Translations under genes and position numbers: made by a program
DNA from: Euryodendron excelsum
Lineage: Eukaryota > Streptophyta > Magnoliopsida > Ericales > Pentaphylacaceae
Direction of reading: 5' to 3'
Length of the DNA: 64,000 nucleotides
Assembly (NCBI GenBank): GCA_033060915.1
Contig: CM065388.1
Location: forward strand, 37,753,001-37,817,000
The notes under the pieces: generated by a model
Told to the model about the DNA's origin: nothing
What the model saw: only the letters and a program-made list of their open reading frames with translations
Database searches by the model: none
Part shown: positions 35,001 to 44,959 of the stretch, piece by piece
Position numbering within the stretch: the first letter of the stretch is position 1
Layout: every line of letters begins with the position of its first letter

Positions 35001-35731
35001 TCCCAAAATTATCTTTATCCCATTAGTTTTTCAGATATTTACAAAAAAACTAGTGTGTTCCCCCCCCCCCCCCCCCCCCCCCCCAACAAAAAAAAAAAAA
35101 AAATTTTTTTTTACCTTAGTCGCCACAAGAATCCAAAAATTTTACCATCCTGCATGTGCCACTGAGGACATGGATAATTCGAAAGTCCTCTTTTGATAAA
35201 TTTTTAGTACTCCTAGACTCCTACTCCTGGCTGCTATGTGGCTCAGTCTCTACCATCTGTTTTGAAGGTCAAATATAATAAATAGTGCAATCAGCTAGTG
35301 GATCCATTTTTCAAAATTAATTTTAGCTTCAGGAATCTTTTAGTTGACTGCAAAAGAAAGAAAAGAACTCCCTGCAGTTAGGGAACTGATTAAGTTTCCA
35401 AATATGTTTCCTCTTTAGGCAAATGGGGCATGTAAATATGGAAGGTATGAAAAATTTTACATGTAAATGTTGGCAAGGTCGTAGTGTACATGGTCTTAAG
35501 AATTGTTTAGATTGTGGCATTATTGCATTAACAACTAGTATAGTTTATTTGTTTATATAATCCACCTTCAGTAGTAGACATTTACTTCTGATGCTTTTCA
35601 AATTAGGGACATTCAAGCTCAATGACTTGAAATTTCATCTTACTTGGCAGGAGCATGCTGAGTTCTATGCGCAAATGATGATCCGTGGGGGGCTACGATC
35701 AACAATTGAACCTGATACAAATACTGTGTGA
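30154..35731 (+). CDS. ClpS-domain protein, chloroplast-targeted, divergent paralogue of the Clp protease adaptor
   Basis: CDS is join(30154..30457,31724..31822,32947..33056,35651..35731), 197 residues; all junctions are GT-AG (EEG split, phase 1; NLV split, phase 1; last junction phase 0). Residues 1-75 are rich in Ser/Thr/Ala and basic residues with almost no acid, typical of a plastid transit peptide. A linker (GLLERPTFDQ, then a basic GDRGRLRDRRGTGSG) leads to the ClpS fold at about 118-193: YRVLLIDDMRHNENLVVKVL, FHQSREIGVAVVIVTV, EHAEFYAQMMIRGGL and TIEPD. ClpS adaptors feed N-degron substrates to the ClpC/ClpP protease in the stroma. Against bacterial ClpS the N of the NDD motif is I125 (both D kept, 126-127) and the His of the VHxxG motif is R159, so classical N-degron binding is doubtful. 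Plants also have a canonical CLPS1 with HNDN; this looks like a separate ClpS-like gene. Introns 2 and 3 carry a MITE, (CT)n and other repeats. The frame is intact. Confidence 0.85.
31969..32035 (+). repeat. (CT)n microsatellite in intron 2 of the ClpS-like gene
   Basis: Pure CT for about 67 bases, about 150 bp after the exon 2 donor. Confidence 0.95.
32271..32778. mobile_element. hAT-type MITE (508 bp) in intron 2 of the ClpS-like gene
   Basis: Terminal repeats CTAAGAAGCACGGA and, inverted, CTAGGAAGCATGGA (12 of 14 match); perfect 8-bp direct repeats GTACTAAT at 32263-32270 and 32779-32786. The interior has many GTGTCC/GGACAC motifs. A truncated relative is at 3026-3355. The element ends 168 bp before exon 3. 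Confidence 0.9.
34960..35172 (+). repeat. Probable hAT-type remnant with a poly-C/poly-A tract, intron 3
   Basis: Starts CAGGGGCGGGCGGGGGCC followed by ATGGCCCCCC, the usual start of a widespread plant hAT MITE group, and ends near GTGCCAC; flanks GGCGGACA and TGAGGACA agree at six of eight positions. Inside is a run of 25 C (35060-35084) followed by a long A run and then a T run. Element boundaries are uncertain. Confidence 0.45.
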
Positions 35732-35959
35732 AGTACGCAGATTATGATCTTGATGTAGCTGCATAATTTAAGATTTTGCAGTTCATAGTTTTGATAGTCC
35801 CAAAACAACTAAAAGAGGAAAAGTAAATGGTTGAAAATTGAGGGAATGTTTAGTATCATTGTCTTTAGTATATATATCTTGAGTGTAGTATGTAATACAT
35901 AATTTTTTGCCATATGGCTTTTTCAGTTACATAGTTTGTCAAGCATCTTAAATGTGGTT

Positions 35960-36107
35960 CCGAGCACACGGGCTGCCCCCGTTGGTAGGGACTTTGAGTG
36001 ACCCACTCATGGTCACAGGTTCAAATCTCTGCACTCCCCATTTCCCCTTTACCCAAGCTGTAGATATATATTGTTTCTTGTAATTCCTCCAAGAAAATAA
36101 TTAAAAA
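35960..36107 (+). mobile_element. tRNA-derived SINE (148 bp) with target duplication
   Basis: Body begins CCGAGCACACGGGCTGCCCC. It has an A-box-like TTGGTAGGGAC (35982-35992) and a B box GGTTCAAATCTC (36018-36029), followed by an unrelated 3' part ending in an A-rich AATAATTAAAAA tail. Flanking direct repeats TAAATGTGGTT (35949-35959) and TAAATGCGGTT (36108-36118) match at 10 of 11 positions. Spacing of the boxes fits a pol III promoter. It lies 229 bp after the ClpS-like stop codon, possibly within or next to the 3'UTR. No cloverleaf can be closed, so it is not a tRNA gene. Confidence 0.8.
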
Positions 36108-36118
36108 TAAATGCGGTT

Positions 36119-36576
36119 GTTTGAATGCTTAGTAGAATGATGGACATCCTCAATTGTGGGTTGGCCAAAGCCGTACCTAGTACTTAACCAATATGAAGAA
36201 AGAAGAAAAATGAAAGATAGGCCTGAATTTTCTGCCGTTAGATAGATATATAAGCAAAACATTTACATTGGTGTAGTATGGTGCTGTTGATGGGTGTAGA
36301 AAATGATGGTAAGCTGCTGCTTTGGTTCTGCGCTTTGCTGCCTTCTGAAATGGCCTCTATTGTCAGTGTTGGAGTTTCATCTGAACTCAAGTAAAGAGAT
36401 CATTTCCTCTGATTCGCTATAGTCAGATTCTGACATAATTATAAAGAATAGATACAATTAGAGAGTGAAAAAAAAATCTCCTACTGTTCTTTTAGTTTTA
36501 TAACACCTACATGGCTTTTTTATTTTTGTTCTATGAATGGTCAATGGAAAGTACGTAAGAGGGTCCCAACCCAACT
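36119..36576. other. Intergenic stretch
   Basis: No gene recognised between the SINE and the tandem duplication. Confidence 0.3.
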
Positions 36577-37266
36577 AGGTAGTTGGCATTTCCTCCACTT
36601 ATATTATTATACAATTTATGAGTAACAATCCCCGTACCATGTTTCTTACTGGATTACCAGCCCCAAACTAACTGGTAGCCGGCAATTCCTCGCATTGTGA
36701 AAAAAAAAACTCAATCCTGTGCTACTAGTTCTAGCAAAATGTCACTCGCATACATATATATATATATGTATATATACATACTAGCGGTAATCTATACTAT
36801 GCATAGGCCTTAGGTATAAGATTAAAAGTTTAACAATGCATGGGATTTATATGTTGGGTTTCTTTTCAATCAGATTGACAACACAATAATCATGGATCTA
36901 AAAGAGAAATAACATTTCATGTAATCTATAGGTAGTTGGCATTTCCTCAACTTATATTATTATACAATTAATGAATGACAATCCCCGTACCATGTTTCTT
37001 ACTGGATTACCAGCCCCAAACTAACTGGTAGTCGGCAATTTTGTGAAAAACTACTCAAACCTGTTCCACTAGTTCTTGCAAAATATCATTCACACACACA
37101 CATATATATATACACTAGCGGTTATCCATGCTATGCACAGGCCTTAGGTATGAGATTAAAAGTTTAACAATGCATGGGATTTATATGTTGGGTTTCTTCT
37201 CAATCTCCATAATAGATTGGCTACACAATAATCATAGATCTAAAAGAGAAAAAACATTTCACGTAA
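36577..37266 (+). repeat. Tandem duplication, 353-bp period
   Basis: Two adjacent units starting AGGTAGTTGGCATTTCCTC at 36577 and 36930. Shared blocks include ATCCCCGTACCATGTTTCTT, CTGGATTACCAGCCCCAAAC and AATGCATGGGATTTATATG. The (AT)n part varies in length, and each copy has private indels. No coding content. Confidence 0.9.
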
Positions 37267-37961
37267 ATAAAATCACAATGTTGGAAATAATACAAATAAG
37301 GATAATAACAAAATAACGATAATCTAACAACAAAAATAATGATCAACAAGGCGAATACAGGAAAAGCAACCATCAGCCGAGTGCTTAAAGAGTATCTGAA
37401 TGCACCTTCCTATTAGTATCATTTGGTAATGTTATATTAAGTACCTTTTGTAATTTAAAAAAAAAAAAGAAGACATGAAAATTTTCATTTCTTGTTTAAA
37501 ATCAAAAGAAGAAAAGCAAAAGCATGTTCAATGACAAATTAATTATAATTTAAACTTACTTTAACTATCCATTAATAAAATGAAAACCAAAAGATTATTC
37601 TATCCTAAAAAAAATTGAGAAAAAAAGAAAAGAATTGAGACAATTCATACACTGAGAGAGCATGGCATGGAAGGGAGAATTTACTGCAATTGAAACCCAA
37701 ATCAAAACCAATACAAACATAATTTCAATGACTTGATATCTTAAGGTTGAGAGATTTAACCATGCTTTCTAACTACCATTCTGTTTACGCTCAATGTTCA
37801 TTTTTGGTCATCAATGCCGGCTTTCTCTATCTATGGCTTCTTGTAAAGTAGGAAATTCCTAATACCCAACGCCCCAATTGTTTACCACAAGATTAAAGCT
37901 GCAAAATTTTCAATACAAATTAATAGGCACTAGCTCTGTGTATCAGAACAGATCTAGATAA
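37267..37961. other. AT-rich intergenic stretch before the Gypsy element
   Basis: No gene seen. The true left end of the Gypsy LTR may lie in this stretch, because the 3' LTR needed to fix it is missing. Confidence 0.3.
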
Positions 37962-38367
37962 TGTTTTGACCATACTTCACACCGATCAAGCATCCCGGTA
38001 GGGCAGACCAACAAGACGGCCCGAGCGTGGCATCAGGCGCCTCCTCAACACATCTCAAGATCCTTACCTACAAATCAGCCATCACCCCTTGACTGGGGGC
38101 ACGATTGCGCTCATGAAGCATGCAGCCGTTACCCAAGAATCACTTCCAACCACCAATTCTATATAAAGATGTCTTCACCTCTCTCAAAGGTACGAATAAG
38201 ATAGTCTAAACTTTGCCAATACCCCTCTAGATTCTATCACCTATTTTTGGCATAGGAGTGTTCTTGGCAAGCACCACACCGGTGTTCATAGTCCACATAC
38301 TCTTCACCTTCCACTGGATCGTTTGTGCTTAGCTTAGAGCATATAGTACAAATTTACTGCACCATCA
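37962..38367 (+). repeat. 5' LTR of the Gypsy element (left end uncertain)
   Basis: Ends in ..GCACCATCA two bases before the primer-binding site. TATATAAA at 38160-38167 is a good promoter box. The start is not proven, because there is no second LTR to compare with. Confidence 0.55.
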
Positions 38368-38369
38368 AC

Positions 38370-38387
38370 TGGCGCCGTCTGTGGGAA
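38370..38387 (+). other. Primer-binding site of the Gypsy element
   Basis: TGGCGCCGTCTGTGGGAA, a sequence widely used as the tRNA primer site of plant Gypsy elements, starting two bases after the LTR end. Confidence 0.85.
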
Positions 38388-38449
38388 ACGACTTTTTTGT
38401 TTTCATGGTCTTAACTTGGTCTGGCACAACTATGCAAAGGCAAACAACC

Positions 38450-39826
38450 ATGGAGGATCAAAACACAACTAGGATAACAACTTTGGAGCAACATGTCGCT
38501 AACGTGATGGCCAACATGTAACAACTAATCACGCAGAACTAGGACTTAGTCCAGAGGGTCCCTACTACTTCACCTGCTGCCCCATGAACAACTTAGAAAT
38601 TAGCAAGCAGATGGAGATAGTATTGGGGCAGTTAACTAAGGAGATCACAGCCTCGTCAGAATCGTAGATGATGCCCAACAAGAAAACGAAGCGGGGCTAG
38701 TAGAGGAAGAACACAGCTATGCCACCCAATCCTGGTTACGATAAGTCCTTTAGGTCACAGACGTGATCGGAGAGAAGAGAACCCCCCCGCTTAGAATGAG
38801 CAGATCAGAGCCATACAAGCACAGATGGCGGGAGTTCTGGAGGCAATTAAAACAAAAATTCCTAACACCTTCGAAGAGCTGGTGAACTGAATTGACTCAT
38901 TGTTCACACCAATGGTTATAGAGCAGCCCTTACTGCCAAAGTTCAAAATGTTGACCTTGGAGACCTTCAATGGGTCCAAGGACCCCTTAGACTACTTGGA
39001 GATGTACAAGGCCCTTATGTACTTGCAAGTGGTGCCCGACGTAATCATGTGTCGAGCTTTCCTGATCACACTCAAAGGATCAACCCGAGTGTGGTTCAAC
39101 AGGATCAAGCCAGGGACGATTGGCACGTTCGTCCAACTTAGCAAGCTGTTTATTGGCATTACATAGGCAGACAAAGATAGAGGAGACCCGTCGCTTATTT
39201 GCTGACTATGAAACAAAGAAGAGAAGAGTCCCTTACAGAGTTTGTGAACAGGTTCAACTAGGAGACCCTCAACGTCAACGATGCAAATGACAAGGTGGTA
39301 GTCGCCATCTTCATAAGCGGCTTTAGAACTTATAAACTCCTTTACTCCCTATCGAAGGAGCCACCAAAGGACATGGCAGGGCTCATGCTCAGAGCTTAGA
39401 AGCACATGAACGCCAAAGACGCCATTAACACTAGACATGACCGAGATGCAGAGGCCAGCTCCTGTTTAGACAAGAAGAAAAGGTCGTTAGGAGATGAGAA
39501 GGACAGCTGAGAGGCCAAATCCCCAAAGTACTCTGGGTCGGGATCCAGGACAAAAGGGGGTAAGGGGCGAACCGCTAATTTTGACTACAACTTTACCGCA
39601 CTCACTGCCCTTCTAGAGCATGTCTTGTATGAGATCCACAATGACCTAGCTCTGAAGTGGCCCAGCAAGTTGAGGACGCCCCTCGAGAAGAGGTCCCAGA
39701 AGAAGTATTACAGGTTCCATTGGGACCATGGCTATGACACTGAAGATTGCTTCGACCTCAAGCAACAGATCGGGAATTTGATCAAAGAAGGGAAACTCGG
39801 GAGGTATGTCGCTGGGCAGAGGTGAG
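38450..39826 (+). pseudogene. Gypsy gag, decayed
   Basis: Starts near the ATG at 38450 (MEDQNTTRITTLEQHVANVM). The capsid-type retrotransposon-gag domain reads LETFNGSKDPLDYLEMYKAL, RAFLITLKGSTRVWFNRIKP and SLTEFVNRFN (38955-39260), and the C-terminal zinc-knuckle-like part reads KYYRFHWDHGYDTEDCFDLK at about 39705-39765 (a CRFH form is usual; C is Y here). Stops at 39259 and 39397 replace glutamine codons. It would form the virus-like particle in an active element. Confidence 0.8.
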
Positions 39827-40069
39827 AGCAACTGCCATGACAAGCAGAATAAAAGAGCCTTAAAGCAAACTCAATAACCCATAAGAGAAATCCGAGTAAT
39901 AGCCGGAGGGTTCGCAGGAGGAGGAGAATCATCGATGGCCAGAAAGAAACATGTTCGGGAGGCAAGGCAACCTAGGGAAGTACTGGTGGCTGAATGTTCG
40001 AGCAAGAAGCCTCAAGCATAATCAACCACCATCACCTTCACCGAAGAAGAGGCAGCGGAACTATGCCAG

Positions 40070-40455
40070 CCACACGATGATCCCTAGTAATCACCATTAT
40101 CATCTCTAACTTCAAGACCAGGAGGGTCTTGATCAACAGTGGTAGCTCAACAAACATTCTGTTCTGGAAGGCATTCGAATAGATGGAGATCCAAAAAGAG
40201 ATGATGCAACCTATTACATCCCCTTTGGTCAGGTTTACAGAGGACCAAATCACACCCCTTGGTTCTATAACCCTTCTGGTAACCTTGGGGACCGCTCCAC
40301 AACAAGCAACTAAGTTGGTCAACTTCCTGGTGGTCGACTGCCCTTTGGCCTACAACGCAATTATTGGACGAACGACCCTAAACCAGTTCAAGGATGTGAC
40401 TTTCACCTACCATCTTAGGGTTAAATCCCTACGGAGCAAGGAGTTAGAGACATAA
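40070..40455 (+). pseudogene. Gypsy aspartic protease, decayed
   Basis: VLINSGSSTNILFWKAFE around 40122-40180 corresponds to the DSGSS active site with D changed to N (GAC/GAT to AAC), followed by a TAG at 40180, then PLGSITLLVTLG and FLVVDCPLAYNAIIGRTTL, the conserved flap and C-terminal GR motif. The catalytic residue change and the stop make it inactive. Confidence 0.75.
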
Positions 40456-40639
40456 AAGGAGATCAATTGACAATACGGGAATGCTACATGGCATCCCTGA
40501 AAAAAGAAGTAGACAAAGAGACCTTGATAATGGAAAAGCTAGAGGTCAGGGATGAAGAAAAGGTCAAAAGAGGAGAGCCTATGGAGCACCTGGAGGAGGT
40601 CATGATCGGGAAGCCCGACTAGAACAGAGTGGTCAAGAT

Positions 40640-42318
40640 AGGGACATCAGCTCCTGACCAGTTAAAGGAAGGACTGAAGGAATTCTTTGGAAAGAATGCA
40701 ACCGTTTTTGCTTGGACACATGAAGATATGCCAAGCATCGATCCTCAGATAGTAGCCCAACACCTGAACACCATAGTTGGGGCCAAACCAATAAAGTAGA
40801 AGAGGAAGAGTTTTGCCTCGGAACATAACAAAGTTATAGCTAAGGAGGTGGACAAACTAGCTAAGGCCAAGTTCATCCGAGAAGTCCAGTACCCTTCCTG
40901 GCTGTCCAACATGGTAATGGTGAAAAAGGCCCACGAAAAATGGCGATCACGAACCTCAACAAGGCATACCCAAAGGACAGTTTTCCTTACCATGATCAAC
41001 CTCTTAGTAGATTCCACAGCTGGGTACGTAATGCTCAAGTTCATGGATGCATTCTTGGGGTATAACCAAATTAGGATGGTCGAGCAAGACTAAGAACACA
41101 CTTCCTTTGTCACTAACATGGGGCTATACTGTTGTTCGGCCTAAAAAAATATAGGGGCAACATATAAGAGGCTGGTGAATAGAATGTTCAAGTCTCAGAT
41201 TGGGAGAAATATGGAAGTATACATGGACGACTTGAAAAAAAAGAGCAAACTTACATTTGACCATCTACACGACTTAGAAGAAACCTTTCAAACCCTAAGG
41301 GCGTACAACATGAAGCTAAGTCCCACTAAATGTGCATTCAAGGTGGCGTCATGAAAGTTCTTCGGGTTTATGGTGTCTAGAAGGGGAATATAGGCCAACT
41401 CGGAGAAACTTAAGGCCATTTTGGATATGCAAGCCCCAAAAACCATCAAGGACATTCAAAGATTAGCAGGGAGAGTAGCGGCGCTGAACAGATTCATCTC
41501 CAAATCCACTGACAAGTGTCTCCCGTTCTTTAAGGTGCTGTGTAAGGCGTTTATGTGGACGAAGGAATGTGAAAGAGCCTTCCAACAAGTCAAAGATTAC
41601 ATGGGCTTAGTCCCACAACTCAGTAGAATAATTGTAGGAGAGGAGCTCTTCCTTTGCTTGGTCATTTCTAGCATCGTAGTGAGCTCGACCCTGGTCAGGG
41701 AAAAGGAAAGAGTTTATAAACTAGTCTATTATACTAGCAAGCCCTTTAGGGGAGTTGAAAAGAGATATCCAAAGATGGAGCTGATGGCTTTTGCTTTAGT
41801 AATTGCTGCTCGAAGACTTAGGCTTTACTTCCAAGCACATATCGTAGTGGTCCTAATTGATCAACCCTCTACACAAGCCCGAAACCTCAGGATGACTGGT
41901 GAAGTGGTCGGTCGAGCTCAGCCAGTTCAATATCCAGTACAGACTGCAGTTGGCAATAAAGGGGTATGCCACCACAGCTTTTATCTCAGAATTCACAACC
42001 TACCTAGATGCCCAACCCGAACAAGAACTCTTCGATGCCCTCTGGGTACTGAATGTTGACAGCTCCTCCACTGACCAATCAAGCGAGGCAGTAGTCATCC
42101 TCATTATCCCAGAAGGACACAAAATCGAGTACGCCCTACGTTTTAAGTTCTTAGCCTCCAATAACGAAGCGGAGTACGAGACACTAATTACCGGACTCCG
42201 GATGGCTCAACGAATGGGGGCAGAGCAAGTCATAGTGCGAAGCAAATTGCAACTAGTACTCAAACAAGTTTGCAGGGAGTACAAAGCAAGAGGAGAAAAC
42301 ATGAAAGAATACTGCTAG
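40640..42318 (+). pseudogene. Gypsy reverse transcriptase and two RNase H domains, decayed
   Basis: RT: EVDKLAKAKFIREVQYPSWL, LMDAFLGYNQIRM-like, YMDDLKKKSK (usually YVDDMLVKS) and FFGFMVSRRGI. First RNase H: LVYYTSKPFRGVEKRYPKME and FALVIAARRLRLYF (about 41660-41845). A frame change near 41900 is followed by WVLNVDSSSTDQSSEAVVIL, SNNEAEYETLITGLRMA and VRSKLQLVLKQV (42038-42280), a second, archaeal-type RNase H as known from Tat elements. Stops at 40620, 40797, 41091, 41391 and 42316 all fall where Gln codons are expected. Confidence 0.8.
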
Positions 42319-42699
42319 CTGGCCAAAGATTTGGTCAAAAAAATTTTCCCAAGTGAAGCTAGAAAGAATTCCAAGGCTACAGAACAAGGAAGCTAATTAA
42401 TTGGCCAGAATTGCCTCGTCCAAGGAAACAGACCCAGATGTGCCATTAGAGATCCTAGATTCGTCGAACACTCGAACTCCAGAAGTGAGTCACGTTGAAA
42501 CAAAAGCCTCATAGGCCAAACCTATCAGGGAATACCTAGAGCAGAGAATTTTCCCAGAAGAAAAGACGGAGGCAAGATGAATCAAGTATCGATCAAGTAG
42601 CTATTCGCTGAAGAATGATGTTCTTTACAAAAGGGGAGACACGCTACCCCTACTCAGGTGTGCCACAGAGAAAAAGGCAAACTATATAATTATGGAAGT

Positions 42700-44176
42700 C
42701 CATGAAAGAGAAGACTTCATAAAAAGATGTGACAAGTGCCAAAAGTTTGCAAACACGCTAAGACTGCCTACCCAAGAATAAAACCCCAACTAGAGCCCTT
42801 GGCAAGGACGAATCTACGATTTTTGTTCATTGGGGGCAAAATTTACATAAAATCATGCACGAAATTGTTTTTAATTGACAATATATTTTCTTAAAAAAGG
42901 GGTAATTATATTAAAGAGGTTGAAAAATGAGTACCATTTGTGTACAAAAGTTGTACACAAAAAATCCTATCAAAAACCTTAATCTAGATTTGACTAGTTA
43001 AGGTTCAAAATTTCGAGAAGGGATTTTAAAATTTTAGATAATTAACAGTATATGGATATATATAATGAAAGGTTAATTAGAATTGTATTGTGTATTTAGC
43101 CAAATAATGAAGAGTTAATGAAATACATATATTTTTTGCTACAGGTTTAGTGATATATAGGTATTACTAAATCTAGAGAGAGGTAAATGTAAATTTTTAT
43201 AAACTCAGTGGGGGCAAAACATATATTTATAACCTAAATTTCCTTTAAAAATAATGAAATTAGCCAATCTAGTGGGGGTAGCTGCCCCTACTGGACCCTT
43301 CTTGGGCCCGCTCTTGGCCACCTTTCGCCTAGGGTGGATCGACATAGTGGGACCATTACCTGTTGGTAGGGGATAGAACAAGTTCGTAGTGGTGGCCATC
43401 GACTATTTTACCAAGTGAGCAGAAGCATAAGCTTCACCCATCATTACTGAGCAAAAGATGAAAAACTTCTTATAGAAGAACATTGTGAGCCGTTTTGGGA
43501 TCCCTAAGATCGTCATCACGGACAATGGAAAACAGTTCGAAGGAAAGCAATTCAATAAGCTCTGTTCGAACCTAAAGATCAGCCATCACTACTCCTTGCC
43601 AGAACATCCCCAGGCCAACAGATAAGTAGAAGTGACAAACAGATCTCTCTTCAAGATCATAAAACCAAGCTCGAGAAAGCTAAGGGTCTATAGGCAGATG
43701 AGCTTCCCAACATTTTATGAGCCTACCGAATTACAGAAAGGATCTCAACCGGGCATACCCCTTTCTCACTCACATTCAGCATGGAGGCTATGATTCCCGT
43801 CGAAATTGGCCTACCTAACCTAAGAGTCGAGCATCACTACCCTGGGGCGAACAACAAAGCTCTTGGAGTGGATCTCGATCTGCTCGAAGAGTAGAGGCTA
43901 CTAGCAGTAGTCAAGATGGCCTCCTACCAGCAAAAGATGTGCTAGTACTACATCGCGAAGGTCCATCCCAAAGATTTCAAGACAAGAGAATTGGTCTTGA
44001 AAAAGGTTAACCAGTCGACAAGAGACCCCCAAGAAGGGAAGCTCGGGTCAAATTAGGAAGGACCCTACAAGGTTATGGGTTTCACTAGGAAGGGAATGTG
44101 CAGACTCAAAAGCTTGGAAGGAAAGGAATTGTCTCACCTATGGCATGTCGAGCATCTTCGAAAATACTACATATAG
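42700..44176 (+). pseudogene. Gypsy integrase, decayed and interrupted
   Basis: The zinc-binding end CDKCQKFA lies near 42730. After the insertion at 42804-43310 the core resumes at GWIDIVGPLPVGRGNKFVVV, then FGIPKIVITDNGKQFEGKQF and HPQANR-stop-VEVTNRSL, supplying the D, D and E of the DDE site. The C-terminal part is in several frames down to LTYGMSSIF. Not functional. Confidence 0.8.
42804..43310. mobile_element. hAT-like non-autonomous insertion in the Gypsy integrase region
   Basis: Flanked by CCCTTGGC (42796-42803) and CTCTTGGC (43311-43318), seven of eight matching. Outer sequences AAGGACGAATCTACG and CGGGCCCAAGAAGG (complement of the right end), plus the GTGGGGGCAAAA and GGGGTAGCTGCCCC motifs, resemble the CAGGGGCGGA-type hAT MITEs. 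The integrase frame reads on directly after it. No transposase. Confidence 0.6.
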
Positions 44177-44262
44177 AGGGCCTGAATGTAATACCAGTTT
44201 AAAAGTCAATGAAATTATGTTTCCATACAAGTGCATTTTTCTAAAAAGTATCTTAACCAAAG

Positions 44263-44680
44263 AAGTATTCCTATTCGGTTCACGAGACTGAATAGGTCAA
44301 AGGGTTAAAAGCCTAAGGCTTAAACGCCCACCAAGTATTCCTGTTTGGTTCACAAGACCGAATAAGTCAAACGCTAACGAGCCCAAGGCTTAAACGCCTA
44401 TCAAGTATTCTTGTTCAGTTCTCAAGACCGAATAGGTCAAAGGCTTATGAGCCCATGGCTTGAACGCTTAGCAAGTATTCCTATTCGGTTCACGAGACCG
44501 AACAAGTCAAAGGCTTATGAGCCCAAGAATTAAACGCCCACCAAGAATTCATGTTCGGATTGTGAGATCGAACAGGAAAAAGGCTTACGAGCCTAAGGCT
44601 TGAATGCCCACAAAGGAATCTTGTTTGGTTCACGAGACCAAACAGGTTAAAGGCTTATGAGCCCAAAGCTTAGAAGCCCT
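44263..44680 (+). repeat. 70-bp minisatellite with an internal hairpin, six units
   Basis: Six units of about 70 bp, most beginning AAGTATTC and containing ATTCGGTTCACGAGACCGAA, whose ends (TTCGGT and ACCGAA) are complementary; compensating changes are seen in some units. Lies between integrase and the antisense ORF of the Gypsy element. Confidence 0.85.
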
Positions 44681-44959
44681 AAAGGGATTAAGCACATACA
44701 CATCTGGAGAAGCATACATTTAAGCAGCTAAAAGGAAGATATAACAAATCCATTTAACAAAAAAAAAATAGAAGCACAAGAGCAAAAAAAGAAAGAAAGA
44801 AAGAGATCAGTCCTCCATTGACATGGCTTGACAATTACATATGGAAAGAACTCATTACAATGAAGAAAAGGCCAAAAGTCAAAAACAATAGAAGGCCAAG
44901 ATCTAGGCTAGAGGCCAAGATTTAAGACAAGAAAGGCCCAGATCTAGGACAAGGAAGGC

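Noticed and set aside
35960..36040. tRNA gene
   Set aside because: A and B boxes are present, but acceptor and anticodon stems cannot be closed, and the A-rich tail with target duplications shows a SINE.
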